A stretch of DNA of 26,309 bases. Source: Actinomycetota bacterium (lineage in GTDB: Bacteria > Actinomycetota > Thermoleophilia > Solirubrobacterales > Solirubrobacteraceae). Location: NCBI GenBank assembly GCA_005888335.1, contig VAWY01000174.1, positions 1 to 26,309 on the forward strand, written 5' to 3'. Of the stretch, positions 1 to 9,075 are shown in pieces; position 1 is the stretch's first letter; each line of letters starts with the position of its first letter. The notes under the pieces were generated by a model, which worked only from the letters and a program-made list of their open reading frames with translations, ran no database searches and was not told the origin of the DNA. A program made the translations under genes and the position numbers.

Positions 1-502
1 GGACGTTCGCGATGTACGTCTGCGTCGCGTGCGTGGGCGCTCGGCCGAGCCGGTCGACGACGGTGGGGCCTGCGTTGTACGCGGCCAGCGCGAGATCCGT
101 GCGCTCGAAGCGCTTCAGCATCAACTTCAGGTAGCGCGCGCCGGCGAGCACGTTCGACGAGGGATCGTCGGCGTTCAACCGGAGCTCGGCAGCGGTCGCC
201 GGCAGCACCTGCAGCAGTCCGCGCGCATCGGCATACGAGTGCGCGTTCGGCTTGAACTCGGACTCGACCTGCGCGACGGCGACGAGCATCGAGAGCTGGA
301 GCCCGGCGTCGTGTGCGGCGCGCTCGAACGCCGGCCGGAACCTCGCCGGGATCGGGCAGCGCCCGGCGGCCGACTCCTGTTTCGCCGGGAGCGCCGGAAT
401 GCGCGCGACAGCCGCCGTGCGGGTCCCGTGCGCCGCCGATGCGACCGCGCTGAAGCACGCAACGCCGGCGACGGCGAAGAGAACACCGAGCCGCAGAGCC
501 AT
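1..502 (-). CDS. Lytic transglycosylase, SLT domain (3' end outside window)
   Basis: This is a secreted peptidoglycan lytic transglycosylase of the Slt/MltE fold, which cleaves the MurNAc-GlcNAc bond. The first 167 residues are visible and the gene runs off the left edge. Residues 1-23 look like a signal peptide (short basic start, hydrophobic core, ASA-like cleavage site before AHG). The catalytic Glu is E80 in VAQVESEF. It is followed by the family signatures GLLQVLPAT, NVLAGARYL and LALAAYNAGP, in the usual order. The start is ATG at 502, and a -10-like TAGAAT lies 10 bases upstream, so it may have its own promoter although it lies 23 bp after the FAD-subunit gene. The missing 3' part should be short, because the visible portion already covers most of the SLT domain. 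Confidence 0.85.
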   Translation of the reverse strand, partial: MALRLGVLFAVAGVACFSAVASAAHGTRTAAVARIPALPAKQESAAGRCPIPARFRPAFERAAHDAGLQLSMLVAVAQVESEFKPNAHSYADARGLLQVLPATAAELRLNADDPSSNVLAGARYLKLMLKRFERTDLALAAYNAGPTVVDRLGRAPTHATQTYIANV

Positions 503-512
503 CCCGAGCGTG

Positions 513-518
513 ATTCTA
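513..518 (-). promoter_or_regulatory. Candidate -10 element (TAGAAT) for the transglycosylase
   Basis: TAGAAT reads toward the ATG at 502 with a 10-base gap and fits the actinobacterial TANNNT -10 pattern. No convincing -35 is visible. This is inference from spacing only. Confidence 0.4.
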
Positions 519-525
519 CGGGCGA

Positions 526-1353
526 TCAGATGCGATCGAGGGCGCGCCGCACGAGCGCCCGCGCGACGTCGACCTTCCAGGCCGTACGAGGAAGAGGCGT
601 TGCGGCGTCGAGTGCGGCGGGGCCGTTCAGGAGCCAAGGAATCGGTGCTACCCCGGCGAGGGCAAGCCGAACCTCCCCGCCGACCCGAGCCGCCGCGACG
701 CCGACCTGGGGGAAGGCCCACCGCTTCCGGTCCATCGCCTTGAGGTAGGTGCTCGCCTCCACCGCGGGCAATTCGAGCTCGAGGATCACTTCGCCCGGTT
801 CGAGGGTCACGAGCTCGCGGTCCACCTCGTCGGGCAGGCGGTAGAGCTCGGCGAGCGGGAGCTCCCGCCGAGACGTGTGCAGCGTCGCGCCGAGGGCGAG
901 GAGCGCTGCGGCGACGTCGGAGGGATGCGCCGACGCACAGAAGTCGTTCGCGAAGATGGCGTGCTCGCGGTGCTCTCCCTCCCGCGCATGGCAGCGATCG
1001 CCTCCGTGCAGCCGGCACGGGTACTGCAGCCGCCAGTACCAGCAACGCGTCGACTGGAGCAGGTTGCCGCCGAGCGTGCCCATGTTCCGGAGCTGCGGCG
1101 AGGCCGCAAGCCGGCACGCCTCCCGCAGCGCCTCGGGGACCTGTGGTGCTGCCTCGAGCTCTGCGAGCGTCGTCCCCGCGCCGATCCGGTTGCCGTCGAT
1201 GCCCCGCGGCACGATCCCGCGCACGTCGACGAGCACGTCGGCCCGGAGGATCCCGTCGCGCAGGAGCGGCACGACCTCGGTCCCGCCCGCAAGTAACAAC
1301 TTGTCACTTGCGGAGTCGAGCTCCGCCAGGCTAGACGGCCGCAGGAGCTCCAC
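526..1353 (-). CDS. Molybdenum hydroxylase FAD-binding subunit (XDH/CoxM/PaoB type)
   Basis: This is the medium subunit (275 aa) of a xanthine dehydrogenase/aldehyde oxidoreductase-family enzyme. It carries the FAD that passes electrons from the iron-sulfur subunit to the acceptor. The FAD-binding signatures LLAGGTEVVP (residues 20-29) and RNMGTLGGNLLQ (89-100) are present. After the second signature come four Cys (C104, C113, C121, C139) in an insertion like that of PaoB/YagS and 4-hydroxybenzoyl-CoA reductase beta, where such Cys hold an extra [4Fe-4S] cluster. The start is GTG at 1353, inside the last codons of the molybdopterin subunit (23-base overlap), with an AAGGAG ribosome-binding site 4 bases upstream. 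It is the last gene of the amidohydrolase/[2Fe-2S]/Mo-subunit operon. The substrate cannot be read from the sequence. Confidence 0.9.
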   Translation of the reverse strand: MELLRPSSLAELDSASDKLLLAGGTEVVPLLRDGILRADVLVDVRGIVPRGIDGNRIGAGTTLAELEAAPQVPEALREACRLAASPQLRNMGTLGGNLLQSTRCWYWRLQYPCRLHGGDRCHAREGEHREHAIFANDFCASAHPSDVAAALLALGATLHTSRRELPLAELYRLPDEVDRELVTLEPGEVILELELPAVEASTYLKAMDRKRWAFPQVGVAAARVGGEVRLALAGVAPIPWLLNGPAALDAATPLPRTAWKVDVARALVRRALDRI

Positions 1354-3586
1354 GCTGCTCCTTGCGCCGCGCCGCCTCGAGTGCGCGCAGCAGCTCCTCC
1401 CGCGAGATCGGCAGCTCGTGGACGTCCGCGCCGGTCGCGTCGCGGATCGCGTTCGCGATCGCGGCGGCGATCGGCACGATCGGCGGCTCCCCGAGACCCT
1501 TCGAGCCGAGGCTCGTCAGGTGCTCGTCCGGCTTGTCGACGAACTCGCACACGATCTCGGGAACGTCGGCGATCGTCGGCATGCGGTAGGCGTCGAGTGT
1601 CGTCGTGAGGATCCGACCCGTCTCCGGGTCGTGCAGGCGCTGCTCCGTGAGCGTGTGCCCGATCCCCTGGATGATCCCGCCCTCGACCTGGCTCCGCGCA
1701 CCGAGGGGATTGATGATCCGGCCGACGTCGTGCGCCGCCGCGACGCGCTCGACGCGCACCTCGCCGGTCTCGACGTCGACGGCGACCTCGACGACCTGGA
1801 TGCCGAAGGTGAGCACGGACATCCCCGTCGGGTTCGGGCCCCGCCCGCCCGTGCCGAGGATCTGCGCGTCCTGGAGGATCTCGAGCAACGTCTCGAGGGG
1901 CGTCGATACCTTGCCGTCGGCGGAGAACACGAGGCCGTCCTTGATGTCGAGCACCCGCTCCTCGACCTCGTAGCGCTGGGCGGCGATCTCGATGATCTGC
2001 CGCTTCGCGTCCGCGGCGGCCGCCCGCACGGCGGGTCCGACGGAGGGCGTCGTCGACGAGCCGGCGGACAGTGTCGCGTACGGCCCGCGCGCGCTGTCTC
2101 CCACCTCGACGCTGACGCGGTCGAGCGGGACGCCTAGCTCCTCCGCCGCGATCTGCGCCATCGCCGTCCGCGTGCCGGTGCCGATGTCCTGCATCGCCGT
2201 GACGACCGCGATCCGTCCGTCGGAGGTGACGCGCGTCCACGCATACGACGGCGGGCCGCCCCCGCCGAACCAGATCTGGGACGCCATGCCCACACCGTGC
2301 TTCCACGTGTCGGTCGAGCGTGAACGCACGTCGTGCCTGCGCTGCCAGTGCTTCTCCGCGAGGTCGTAGCACTCCCTCAGGTTCTTCGAGGAGTACGGCT
2401 TGGCGTCGTGCGAGGCCGCGTAGTTCTTGCGCCGGAGCTCGAGCGGGTCGAGCTCGAGCCTGGCCGCGAGCTCGTCGATCAGGCATTCGAGGCCGAAGGT
2501 TCCTTCGACGAAGCCGGGCGCGCGGAACGCCTTCATCGGCGGGGTGTTGATCTTTGCGCCGTGGCGGACAGTGCGGACGTTCTCGCACGCGTAGAGCATC
2601 TGCATCGGGCCCTCGGTCATCGCCGACCACCCCGACCAGCCGACGCCGTTGATGAACTCGCCGCCGAGGGCGACGAGCGTCCCGTCGCTGCGCGCGCCGA
2701 CCGTCAGCTTCTGGATCGTCAGGTTGCGGTTGCCCGCTGCGGTGTTCTCCTCGCGTCGCGTCAGGGCGCAGCGCACGGGCCGACCCGTCCGCTTCGCGAG
2801 CTCCGCCGCGACGAACGTGTACTCGTCGGCGCCGTTCTTCGAGCCGAAGCCGCCGCCCATGTACTCGCAGACCACGCGCACGTTGTCGCCCGGGATTCCG
2901 AGCTCGTTCGCGACCTCGTTGCGCACGCCCCAGATGTACTGGGTCGAGATGTACACGTTGAGCGTGTCGCCGACCCACTCGCAGACGGCCTGGTGCGTCT
3001 CCATCGAGTTGTGCAGCACGACCGAGGTGCGATACGTGCCTTCGATGACCACATCCGCGCTTGCGAGCGCCCGCTCGAAGTCGCCGCGCTCGAAGCGCGC
3101 CGAGGGCATCGTGAAGAGCTCGCGCGCAACCGCCTCCTCGGGGTCGAGCACGACCTCGAGCAGCTCCCACTCGACGTCGACCGCCTCGACGGCGCGCCGC
3201 GCCTGCTCGAACGTGTCCGCCGCCACCGCGGCGACGGCCTGGCCGCAGAAGCCCGGCTCCTCGACGAGCCCCTTGGCCTCGCCCGGACCGAGGGCGGCGT
3301 GCACGCCCGGCAGGGCGAGGGCCGGCGCGAGGTCGATCCGCTGCACGCGCGCGTGCGCGTGGGGCGAGCGCAGCACGGCGGTGTGCAGCAGGCCGGGCAG
3401 CTGGATGTCCGCCGTAAAGCGCGCCTCGCCGCGCACCCGCTGGGGCGCGTCCTTTCGCACCGCGTTCCGGCCGACGACCGAGAGCGGCCCCTCGGGCCAC
3501 TGGGTGAGCGGATCCTCGTCGACGACGAGCCAGATCTCCTCGAAGCGGCCCTCGACCTCCTTCTCGGTGCGGATCAGTCGCGCCAC
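1331..3586 (-). CDS. Molybdenum hydroxylase large (molybdopterin-binding) subunit
   Basis: This is the large subunit (751 aa) of the xanthine dehydrogenase/aldehyde oxidase family; it binds the molybdopterin cofactor and oxidises the substrate. Signatures in order are the N-terminal VVGRNAVRKD region, GGGFGSKNG, the FRAPGF segment, the IINPLGARSQVEGGIIQGIG stretch, and the C-terminal KGLGEPP, whose Glu (about E700) is the family's catalytic base. Length is normal for the family. The start is GTG at 3586, which overlaps the end of the [2Fe-2S] gene by 13 bases; an upstream GAGGAGG-like sequence could serve as its ribosome-binding site. There is no ATG until far into the conserved domain. No XdhC/PaoD-type maturation chaperone is visible nearby. 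Residues that would distinguish purine, aldehyde or CO substrates were not conclusive, so the substrate stays unassigned. Confidence 0.92.
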   Translation of the reverse strand: MARLIRTEKEVEGRFEEIWLVVDEDPLTQWPEGPLSVVGRNAVRKDAPQRVRGEARFTADIQLPGLLHTAVLRSPHAHARVQRIDLAPALALPGVHAALGPGEAKGLVEEPGFCGQAVAAVAADTFEQARRAVEAVDVEWELLEVVLDPEEAVARELFTMPSARFERGDFERALASADVVIEGTYRTSVVLHNSMETHQAVCEWVGDTLNVYISTQYIWGVRNEVANELGIPGDNVRVVCEYMGGGFGSKNGADEYTFVAAELAKRTGRPVRCALTRREENTAAGNRNLTIQKLTVGARSDGTLVALGGEFINGVGWSGWSAMTEGPMQMLYACENVRTVRHGAKINTPPMKAFRAPGFVEGTFGLECLIDELAARLELDPLELRRKNYAASHDAKPYSSKNLRECYDLAEKHWQRRHDVRSRSTDTWKHGVGMASQIWFGGGGPPSYAWTRVTSDGRIAVVTAMQDIGTGTRTAMAQIAAEELGVPLDRVSVEVGDSARGPYATLSAGSSTTPSVGPAVRAAAADAKRQIIEIAAQRYEVEERVLDIKDGLVFSADGKVSTPLETLLEILQDAQILGTGGRGPNPTGMSVLTFGIQVVEVAVDVETGEVRVERVAAAHDVGRIINPLGARSQVEGGIIQGIGHTLTEQRLHDPETGRILTTTLDAYRMPTIADVPEIVCEFVDKPDEHLTSLGSKGLGEPPIVPIAAAIANAIRDATGADVHELPISREELLRALEAARRKEQRGAPAAV

Positions 3587-4005
3587 GTCAGGATCGCCTC
3601 CTCGATTCGCGGGTACGTGCCGCAGCGGCAGATGTTGCCCGCCATCCGGTGACGGATCTCGTCCACGGTGGGACTCGGGTTGGCGGCGACGAGTGCGGCA
3701 GCCGAGACCACCTGCCCCGGCGTGCAGAAGCCGCACTGCACCGCGTCGCTGCGCACGAACGCGTCGATCAGCGGATGGTCGCGCAGGCCTTCGATGGTCG
3801 TGATCTCGCCCAGGACGTTGTGCGCGAGCGTGATGCACGCAAGCGTCGGCACGCCGTCGACCTGCACCGTGCAGGCCCCGCAGTGCCCTTCGTTGCAGGC
3901 GATCTTCGTTCCGGTGAGGCCGAGCAGCTCGCGCAGCACGTGCGCCAGGCTCGTCCCGACCGGAGCGGTCGCCTCGTAGAGGTGACCGTTGACCGTGAGC
4001 CTCAC
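3574..4005 (-). CDS. Molybdenum hydroxylase [2Fe-2S] subunit
   Basis: This is the small iron-sulfur subunit (143 aa), which relays electrons from the molybdenum centre to FAD. The plant-ferredoxin-type cluster is bound by C37, C42, C45 and C57 (CNEGHCGAC then C), and the second cluster by C91, C94, C126 and C128 (QCGFCTPGQ and NICRCG). Length matches CoxS/PaoA-type subunits. The start is GTG at 4005, forming a GTGA overlap with the native stop of the amidohydrolase, which implies translational coupling. In the sequence as given, the 205-bp duplication upstream puts the amidohydrolase reading frame into this one, so an open frame of 592 codons runs from 5352 to 3574. I regard the GTG at 4005 as the true start because the family's N-terminus begins here. 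Confidence 0.93.
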   Translation of the reverse strand: MRLTVNGHLYEATAPVGTSLAHVLRELLGLTGTKIACNEGHCGACTVQVDGVPTLACITLAHNVLGEITTIEGLRDHPLIDAFVRSDAVQCGFCTPGQVVSAAALVAANPSPTVDEIRHRMAGNICRCGTYPRIEEAILTWRD

Positions 4006-5352
4006 GTGGTCACCGCGATGATGTCCGCAAGGTGAATCAGGCGCGCCGTCGTGCGCGCGACGATCCGCGACTCGGTGTCGTCCTCTGCCTCCGGCAGCGT
4101 CCGCCAGAGCTCGCGCGCCGCCTCGAGGAGCTCGCGGATCTGCCCGAGCTCCTCGACATGCCCGTTGCGCTCGTTCGTCGCGTTGAGCGCGAGGCCGAGC
4201 GCGCCGAAGCCGTCCTGCTGGCGCGAGTAGATGAGGGGCATCGCCATCGACAGGTACTGGTGGATGCGCGCCATGGCCATCGGCTGCCGCAGGACGTCGG
4301 CCCCCTGCGGCTGGGACGGCTCGAGCGGCGCCGCACCGTCCGCGATCCGGTTCGCATTCCCGGCGAGCAACTCGACGATCTGCGCCTCCGTCAATCCGGC
4401 GGAGCGCGCCGACCGGATCCTGCTGGCGCGAGTAGATGAGGGGCATCGCCATCGACAGGTACTGGTGGATGCGCGCCATGGCCATCGGCTGCCGCAGGAC
4501 GTCGGCCCCCTGCGGCTGGGACGGCTCGAGCGGCGCCGCACCGTCCGCGATCCGGTTCGCATTCCCGGCGAGCAACTCGACGATCTGCGCCTCCGTCAAT
4601 CCGGCGGAGCGCGCCGACCGGAGCATCAGCAGCAGCGAGCCGGGCTGACCTCCGTAGGGATAGTCCGATGCGTAGACGATCTGCTCCGGCGGCACGAGCC
4701 GGAAGAAGCTCAGGAGGTCGACGGCACTCCACACGGAGGTGTCGAAGAAGACGCCCGGCGTGCCTGCGAAGTGCCCGGCAAGGCCGGAGAGGTCGGCGAT
4801 GCCGGCGTGCGCGATGATCAGCTGCACGTTCTCGTAGCGCTCCACGAGGTCGTGGAGATGGTCCGCGATCGGCGGCAACCCGCGGCCGCCGTGGATGAGG
4901 ATCGGAACCTTGCGCTCCGATGCGATCGCGAAGACCGGCGCGAGCCGCTCGTCGTCGAGCACGAACTTCTGCGCGCGCGGGTGGAGCTTGATGCCTCGCG
5001 CTCCGAGATCGAGGCAGCGCTCGGCTTCCTCGATCGGGCTCTCGCTCAGGTCGAGACGCACGTACGGGATGAACCGGCCGTTGGACTTCTCGGCGAAGGC
5101 GAGCGTGCGGTCGTTGCCGGCCCGGAAAGAGGGGTGCCGGTCGGGCTCGTCGAGGCAGAAGACGTTGCAGCGCGAGAAGCCGTAGAGGTCCAGCATCGCC
5201 GTGAGCTCTTCCGGTCGCCCGACCATGCCGTCGATGTCGGTTCCGAGGTGGGTGTGCGCGTCGAAGTTGCCCGAAGCCTGCGGAAGCTCCGACTTCAGCT
5301 CCGCCTCGAAGCCGGCAAAGAGCTCGTGCGCCCGTTCGAGCAGTTCGCTCAT
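4002..5352 (-). CDS. Amidohydrolase family (COG2159-like), frame broken by a 205-bp tandem duplication
   Basis: This is a metal-dependent TIM-barrel hydrolase of the amidohydrolase-2 group. Metal and active-site residues are H33 and H35 (DAHTHLG), K122/H124 (GIKLHP), H154 (ILIHGG), H182 (IIAHAG) and D230 (YASDYP). The barrel ends near the typical GNANRI motif, and a helical C-terminal extension follows. A perfect duplication (4213-4417 and 4418-4622) shifts the frame at about residue 311. Removing one copy restores one frame of 381 codons that ends in the GTGA overlap with the [2Fe-2S] gene, which is strong evidence that the undivided gene is the ancestral form. As written, the barrel is intact but the last ~70 residues are lost. 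The start is ATG at 5352 with TAGATT 6 bases upstream. Its position first in the Mo-hydroxylase operon suggests it acts on a substrate or product of that enzyme; this is inference. Confidence 0.85.
4213..4622. repeat. Perfect 205-bp tandem duplication
   Basis: Copy A covers 4213-4417 and copy B covers 4418-4622. Base-by-base reading shows no difference between them. Each begins TCCTGCTGGCGCGAGTAG and ends GCGCGCCGACCGGA. The unit is not a multiple of three, so it changes the reading frame of the amidohydrolase in which it lies. No transposon ends or flanking target duplications are visible. A recent slippage or recombination event and an assembly error are both possible. Confidence 0.93.
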
Positions 5353-5358
5353 CCTCTG

Positions 5359-5364
5359 AATCTA
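5359..5364 (-). promoter_or_regulatory. Candidate -10 element (TAGATT) for the amidohydrolase operon
   Basis: TAGATT ends 6 bases before the ATG at 5352, so transcription would begin at or near the start codon (leaderless). It lies in the 22-bp gap after the disulfide oxidoreductase gene, so the Mo-hydroxylase operon may have its own promoter besides read-through. Confidence 0.45.
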
Positions 5365-5374
5365 CCCGCGTGGG

Positions 5375-6022
5375 CTATTCGAACGCGGGTGCCAGCACGC
5401 GGTCGAGGAAGACCCGCTCGGGCACGGCACCGTCCCACTGCGGCACGCCGTTCACGACGATCCTGGGTACCGCCCACACGTCCATCGAGTCGGCGAGCTG
5501 CGGGAACTCGGTCGCCTCGATCCCAGCTGCCCGAACCCGGGGCGAGGCGAGCGCGGTCTTGTACGCCAGCAGCACGGCCGGCGGACAATGCGGTCAGGTC
5601 GGCGTGACGAAGACGTCGATCGCGAGGTCCTGCTCGAGCGCGCCGAGGCGTTCGAGCGACTCCGGCGAGAGGGACGACTCGCGCTTCCCGGCCTCGAGCA
5701 CCGCTCCGATCAGCGAGCCGAGCTCGTAGCCGTGAGGGAGCCCGTAATAGCGGAGCCCGACGTCCTCCCCTTCGGGGAGGATCAGGACCGCGGGAAACAA
5801 CGCGACACCGGGCGGACGGTCTTCGACCCGGTACGACACGTGCTCGGAGAGAGAGGCCAGGCCCTCGACGAGGCGTTGCGTTTCCGCACCGAAGTCGATG
5901 TCGCGCGCGCCGTGCAGCGGCGTCTCCTCAGGGCCGAGCGCAACAAGCAGCTCAACGGGGCGCTCGAGTGCGTCGAGCAGCTCTCGCACCCGTGCCTCGT
6001 CCTCTGGCCGGAAGATCGGCAT
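5375..6022 (-). CDS. Putative selenoprotein: protein disulfide oxidoreductase with UxxC active site (UGA at 5594-5596 read as Sec)
   Basis: This is a two-unit glutaredoxin/thioredoxin-fold protein of the protein disulfide oxidoreductase (PDO) family, 215 aa if UGA codon 143 is read as selenocysteine. The N-terminal unit includes GLRYYGLPHGYE (compare GVRYFGLPAGHE in Pyrococcus PDO, from memory). The C-terminal unit reads DVFVTPT-U-PHCPPAV, where family members have TPTCPYCP, then WAVPRIVVNG with the cis-Pro at P186, then a VFLDRVL helix. UGA occupies exactly the first active-site Cys; C146 is the resolving Cys. No other stop or frame change occurs, and codon use is the same on both sides. A SECIS-like hairpin follows (5559-5588). 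The N-terminal unit lacks its own CxxC. The start is ATG at 6022 with TATAGT 8 bases upstream (leaderless). It probably acts as a cytoplasmic thiol reductase or isomerase. The alternative is a pseudogene with a nonsense mutation at this one codon. Confidence 0.85.
5559..5588 (-). promoter_or_regulatory. Candidate bacterial SECIS stem-loop
   Basis: It is read on the minus strand, downstream of the UGA. UUGU (5588-5585) pairs with ACAA (5562-5559), there is one C/U mismatch (5584, 5563), then CGCCGG (5583-5578) pairs with CUGGCG (5569-5564), and C5577 can close on G5570. The apical loop is CGUGCU with G5575 as its second base. Seventeen bases separate the UGA from this loop. The spacing, loop size and early loop G match the well-known E. 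coli fdhF element as I remember it. SelB would bind this hairpin. Folding was done by eye. Confidence 0.7.
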
Positions 6023-6030
6023 CGCAGCGG

Positions 6031-6036
6031 ACTATA
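6031..6036 (-). promoter_or_regulatory. Candidate -10 element (TATAGT) for the selenoprotein gene
   Basis: TATAGT lies 8 bases before the ATG at 6022 and is close to the consensus TATAAT. It overlaps by two bases the TAGGAT element facing the other way. No clear -35 is seen. Confidence 0.55.
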
Positions 6037-6040
6037 GGAT
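6035..6040 (+). promoter_or_regulatory. Candidate -10 element (TAGGAT) for the M24 peptidase
   Basis: TAGGAT ends 7 bases before the GTG at 6048, which fits a leaderless transcript. It overlaps the divergent TATAGT element in a 25-bp intergenic region. Confidence 0.5.
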
Positions 6041-6047
6041 CGGCGCC

Positions 6048-7171
6048 GTGGGCGACGTCCTGATCTACGCGGACTCCATGCGGTCCCCGGAGTTGCGGCA
6101 CGAGGTTCCCGTCGCGGTGCCGGACCCGTTTCTCTACGTCGAGCGCGACGGCCGCAGGATCGCCGTCGTCTCAGCCCTCGAGATCGAGCGGATCTCCGCC
6201 GCCGGGATCGAAACGATCCCGCCCGAGCATTTCGGCGTCGACGAGCTGCTCGCGAGCGGCCTGCCCGAGCACGAGGCGGAGCTCGAGATCTCCCTGCGGG
6301 CGGTCCGCGAGCTCGGGCTGACACGCGCTGCCGTGCCGGCGTCGTTCCCGCTGGAGCTCGCCGACCACCTGCGTGCGAACGGCGTCGAGCTGCGCGTCGA
6401 TCGCGAGCTCTTCGAGGACCGGCGCCGCCGGAAGAACGAGGTGGAGCTCGCCGGCCTGCGCCGCGCGCAGCGGGCCGTCGAGGCCGCGCTCGACGTCTCG
6501 CGGGGGATGCTGCGCAGCGCGGATGTGAACGGAACGCTCGTCCTCGACGGTGAGCCGCTCACCTGCGAGCGCATCAAGCTCGAGATCGAGCGCGTCTTCA
6601 GCGAGCACGGCGTCGCGGCCGATCACTACACGGTTTCGCACGGTGCCCAGACGGCGATCGGGCACGAGGGCGGCTCGGGCACGATCCTGCCGGACGAGCC
6701 GATCGTCTTCGACCTCTTTCCGCGCGACCGCGAGACGGGCGTCTACACCGACATGACGCGCACGTACGTCGTCGGCACGCCGTCCGACGAGGTGCGCGAG
6801 TACCACCGGCTCGCGAAGGAGGCGCTCGATCTTGTCGTTGCGGCGGCCAAGCCCGGCACGAACGGGCGCGCCTTGATGCAGATGACGTGCGACCTCTTCG
6901 CCGCGCACGGCTACCCGACTCCGCTGACGAAGAGGCCGGAACAGGTTCTCGACAGCGGGTTCTTCCACGGGCTCGGCCACGGCGTCGGCCTGGAGGTGCA
7001 CGAGCGGCCGTGGATGTCGCGCGCCGGCGACGATCTCGTCGCAGGCGACGTGATCGCCATCGAGCCGGGGCTGTACCGCGCCGGCTACGGCGGCGTTCGG
7101 CTGGAGGACATCGCAATCGTGACGGACGACGGCCTCGAGCTCGTCACCAATTACCCGTACGATCTCGCGCC

Positions 7172-7175
<4 letters not shown>
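6048..7175 (+). CDS. M24-family metallopeptidase (Xaa-Pro aminopeptidase-like)
   Basis: This is a pita-bread-fold peptidase of the M24 family (375 aa), probably removing N-terminal residues from peptides in the cytoplasm. The dinuclear metal site is formed by the Asp of IVFDLFPRD, the Asp of VYTDMTRTYV, the His of HGLGHGVGLEVHE, the Glu of AIEPGLY and the Glu of GVRLEDIAIV, all present and in order. The N-terminal ~140 residues form the creatinase-like domain. I chose GTG at 6048 because the protein-like sequence begins there and TAGGAT lies 7 bases upstream; the same frame is open further upstream only as antisense of the selenoprotein gene. The stop overlaps the ATG of the acetyl-CoA synthetase (ATGA), so the two genes are probably translationally coupled. 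Confidence 0.9.
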
Positions 7176-9055
<1,880 letters not shown>

Positions 9056-9075
9056 GCGACGGAAGGGAGTTCGCG

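Noticed and set aside
807..3500. An 897-codon minus-strand frame over the Mo subunit
   Set aside because: Its translation is low-complexity Arg/Ala/Gly. The alternative frame contains all molybdenum hydroxylase signatures.
3574..5352. A 592-codon amidohydrolase/[2Fe-2S] fusion protein
   Set aside because: The fusion depends on the 205-bp duplication; with one copy removed, two normal genes with a GTGA overlap result. The linker reads as Arg/Ala-rich out-of-frame sequence.
5375..5575. A separate 66-residue gene starting at 5575
   Set aside because: It starts in the middle of a thioredoxin-fold helix, has no ribosome-binding site, and is the direct continuation of the frame before the UGA.
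5898..6047. An N-terminal extension of the M24 peptidase starting at 5898
   Set aside because: The extension is Ser/Arg-rich and antisense to the start of the disulfide oxidoreductase gene. GTG 6048 has a -10 element at the right distance and fits the family's N-terminus.
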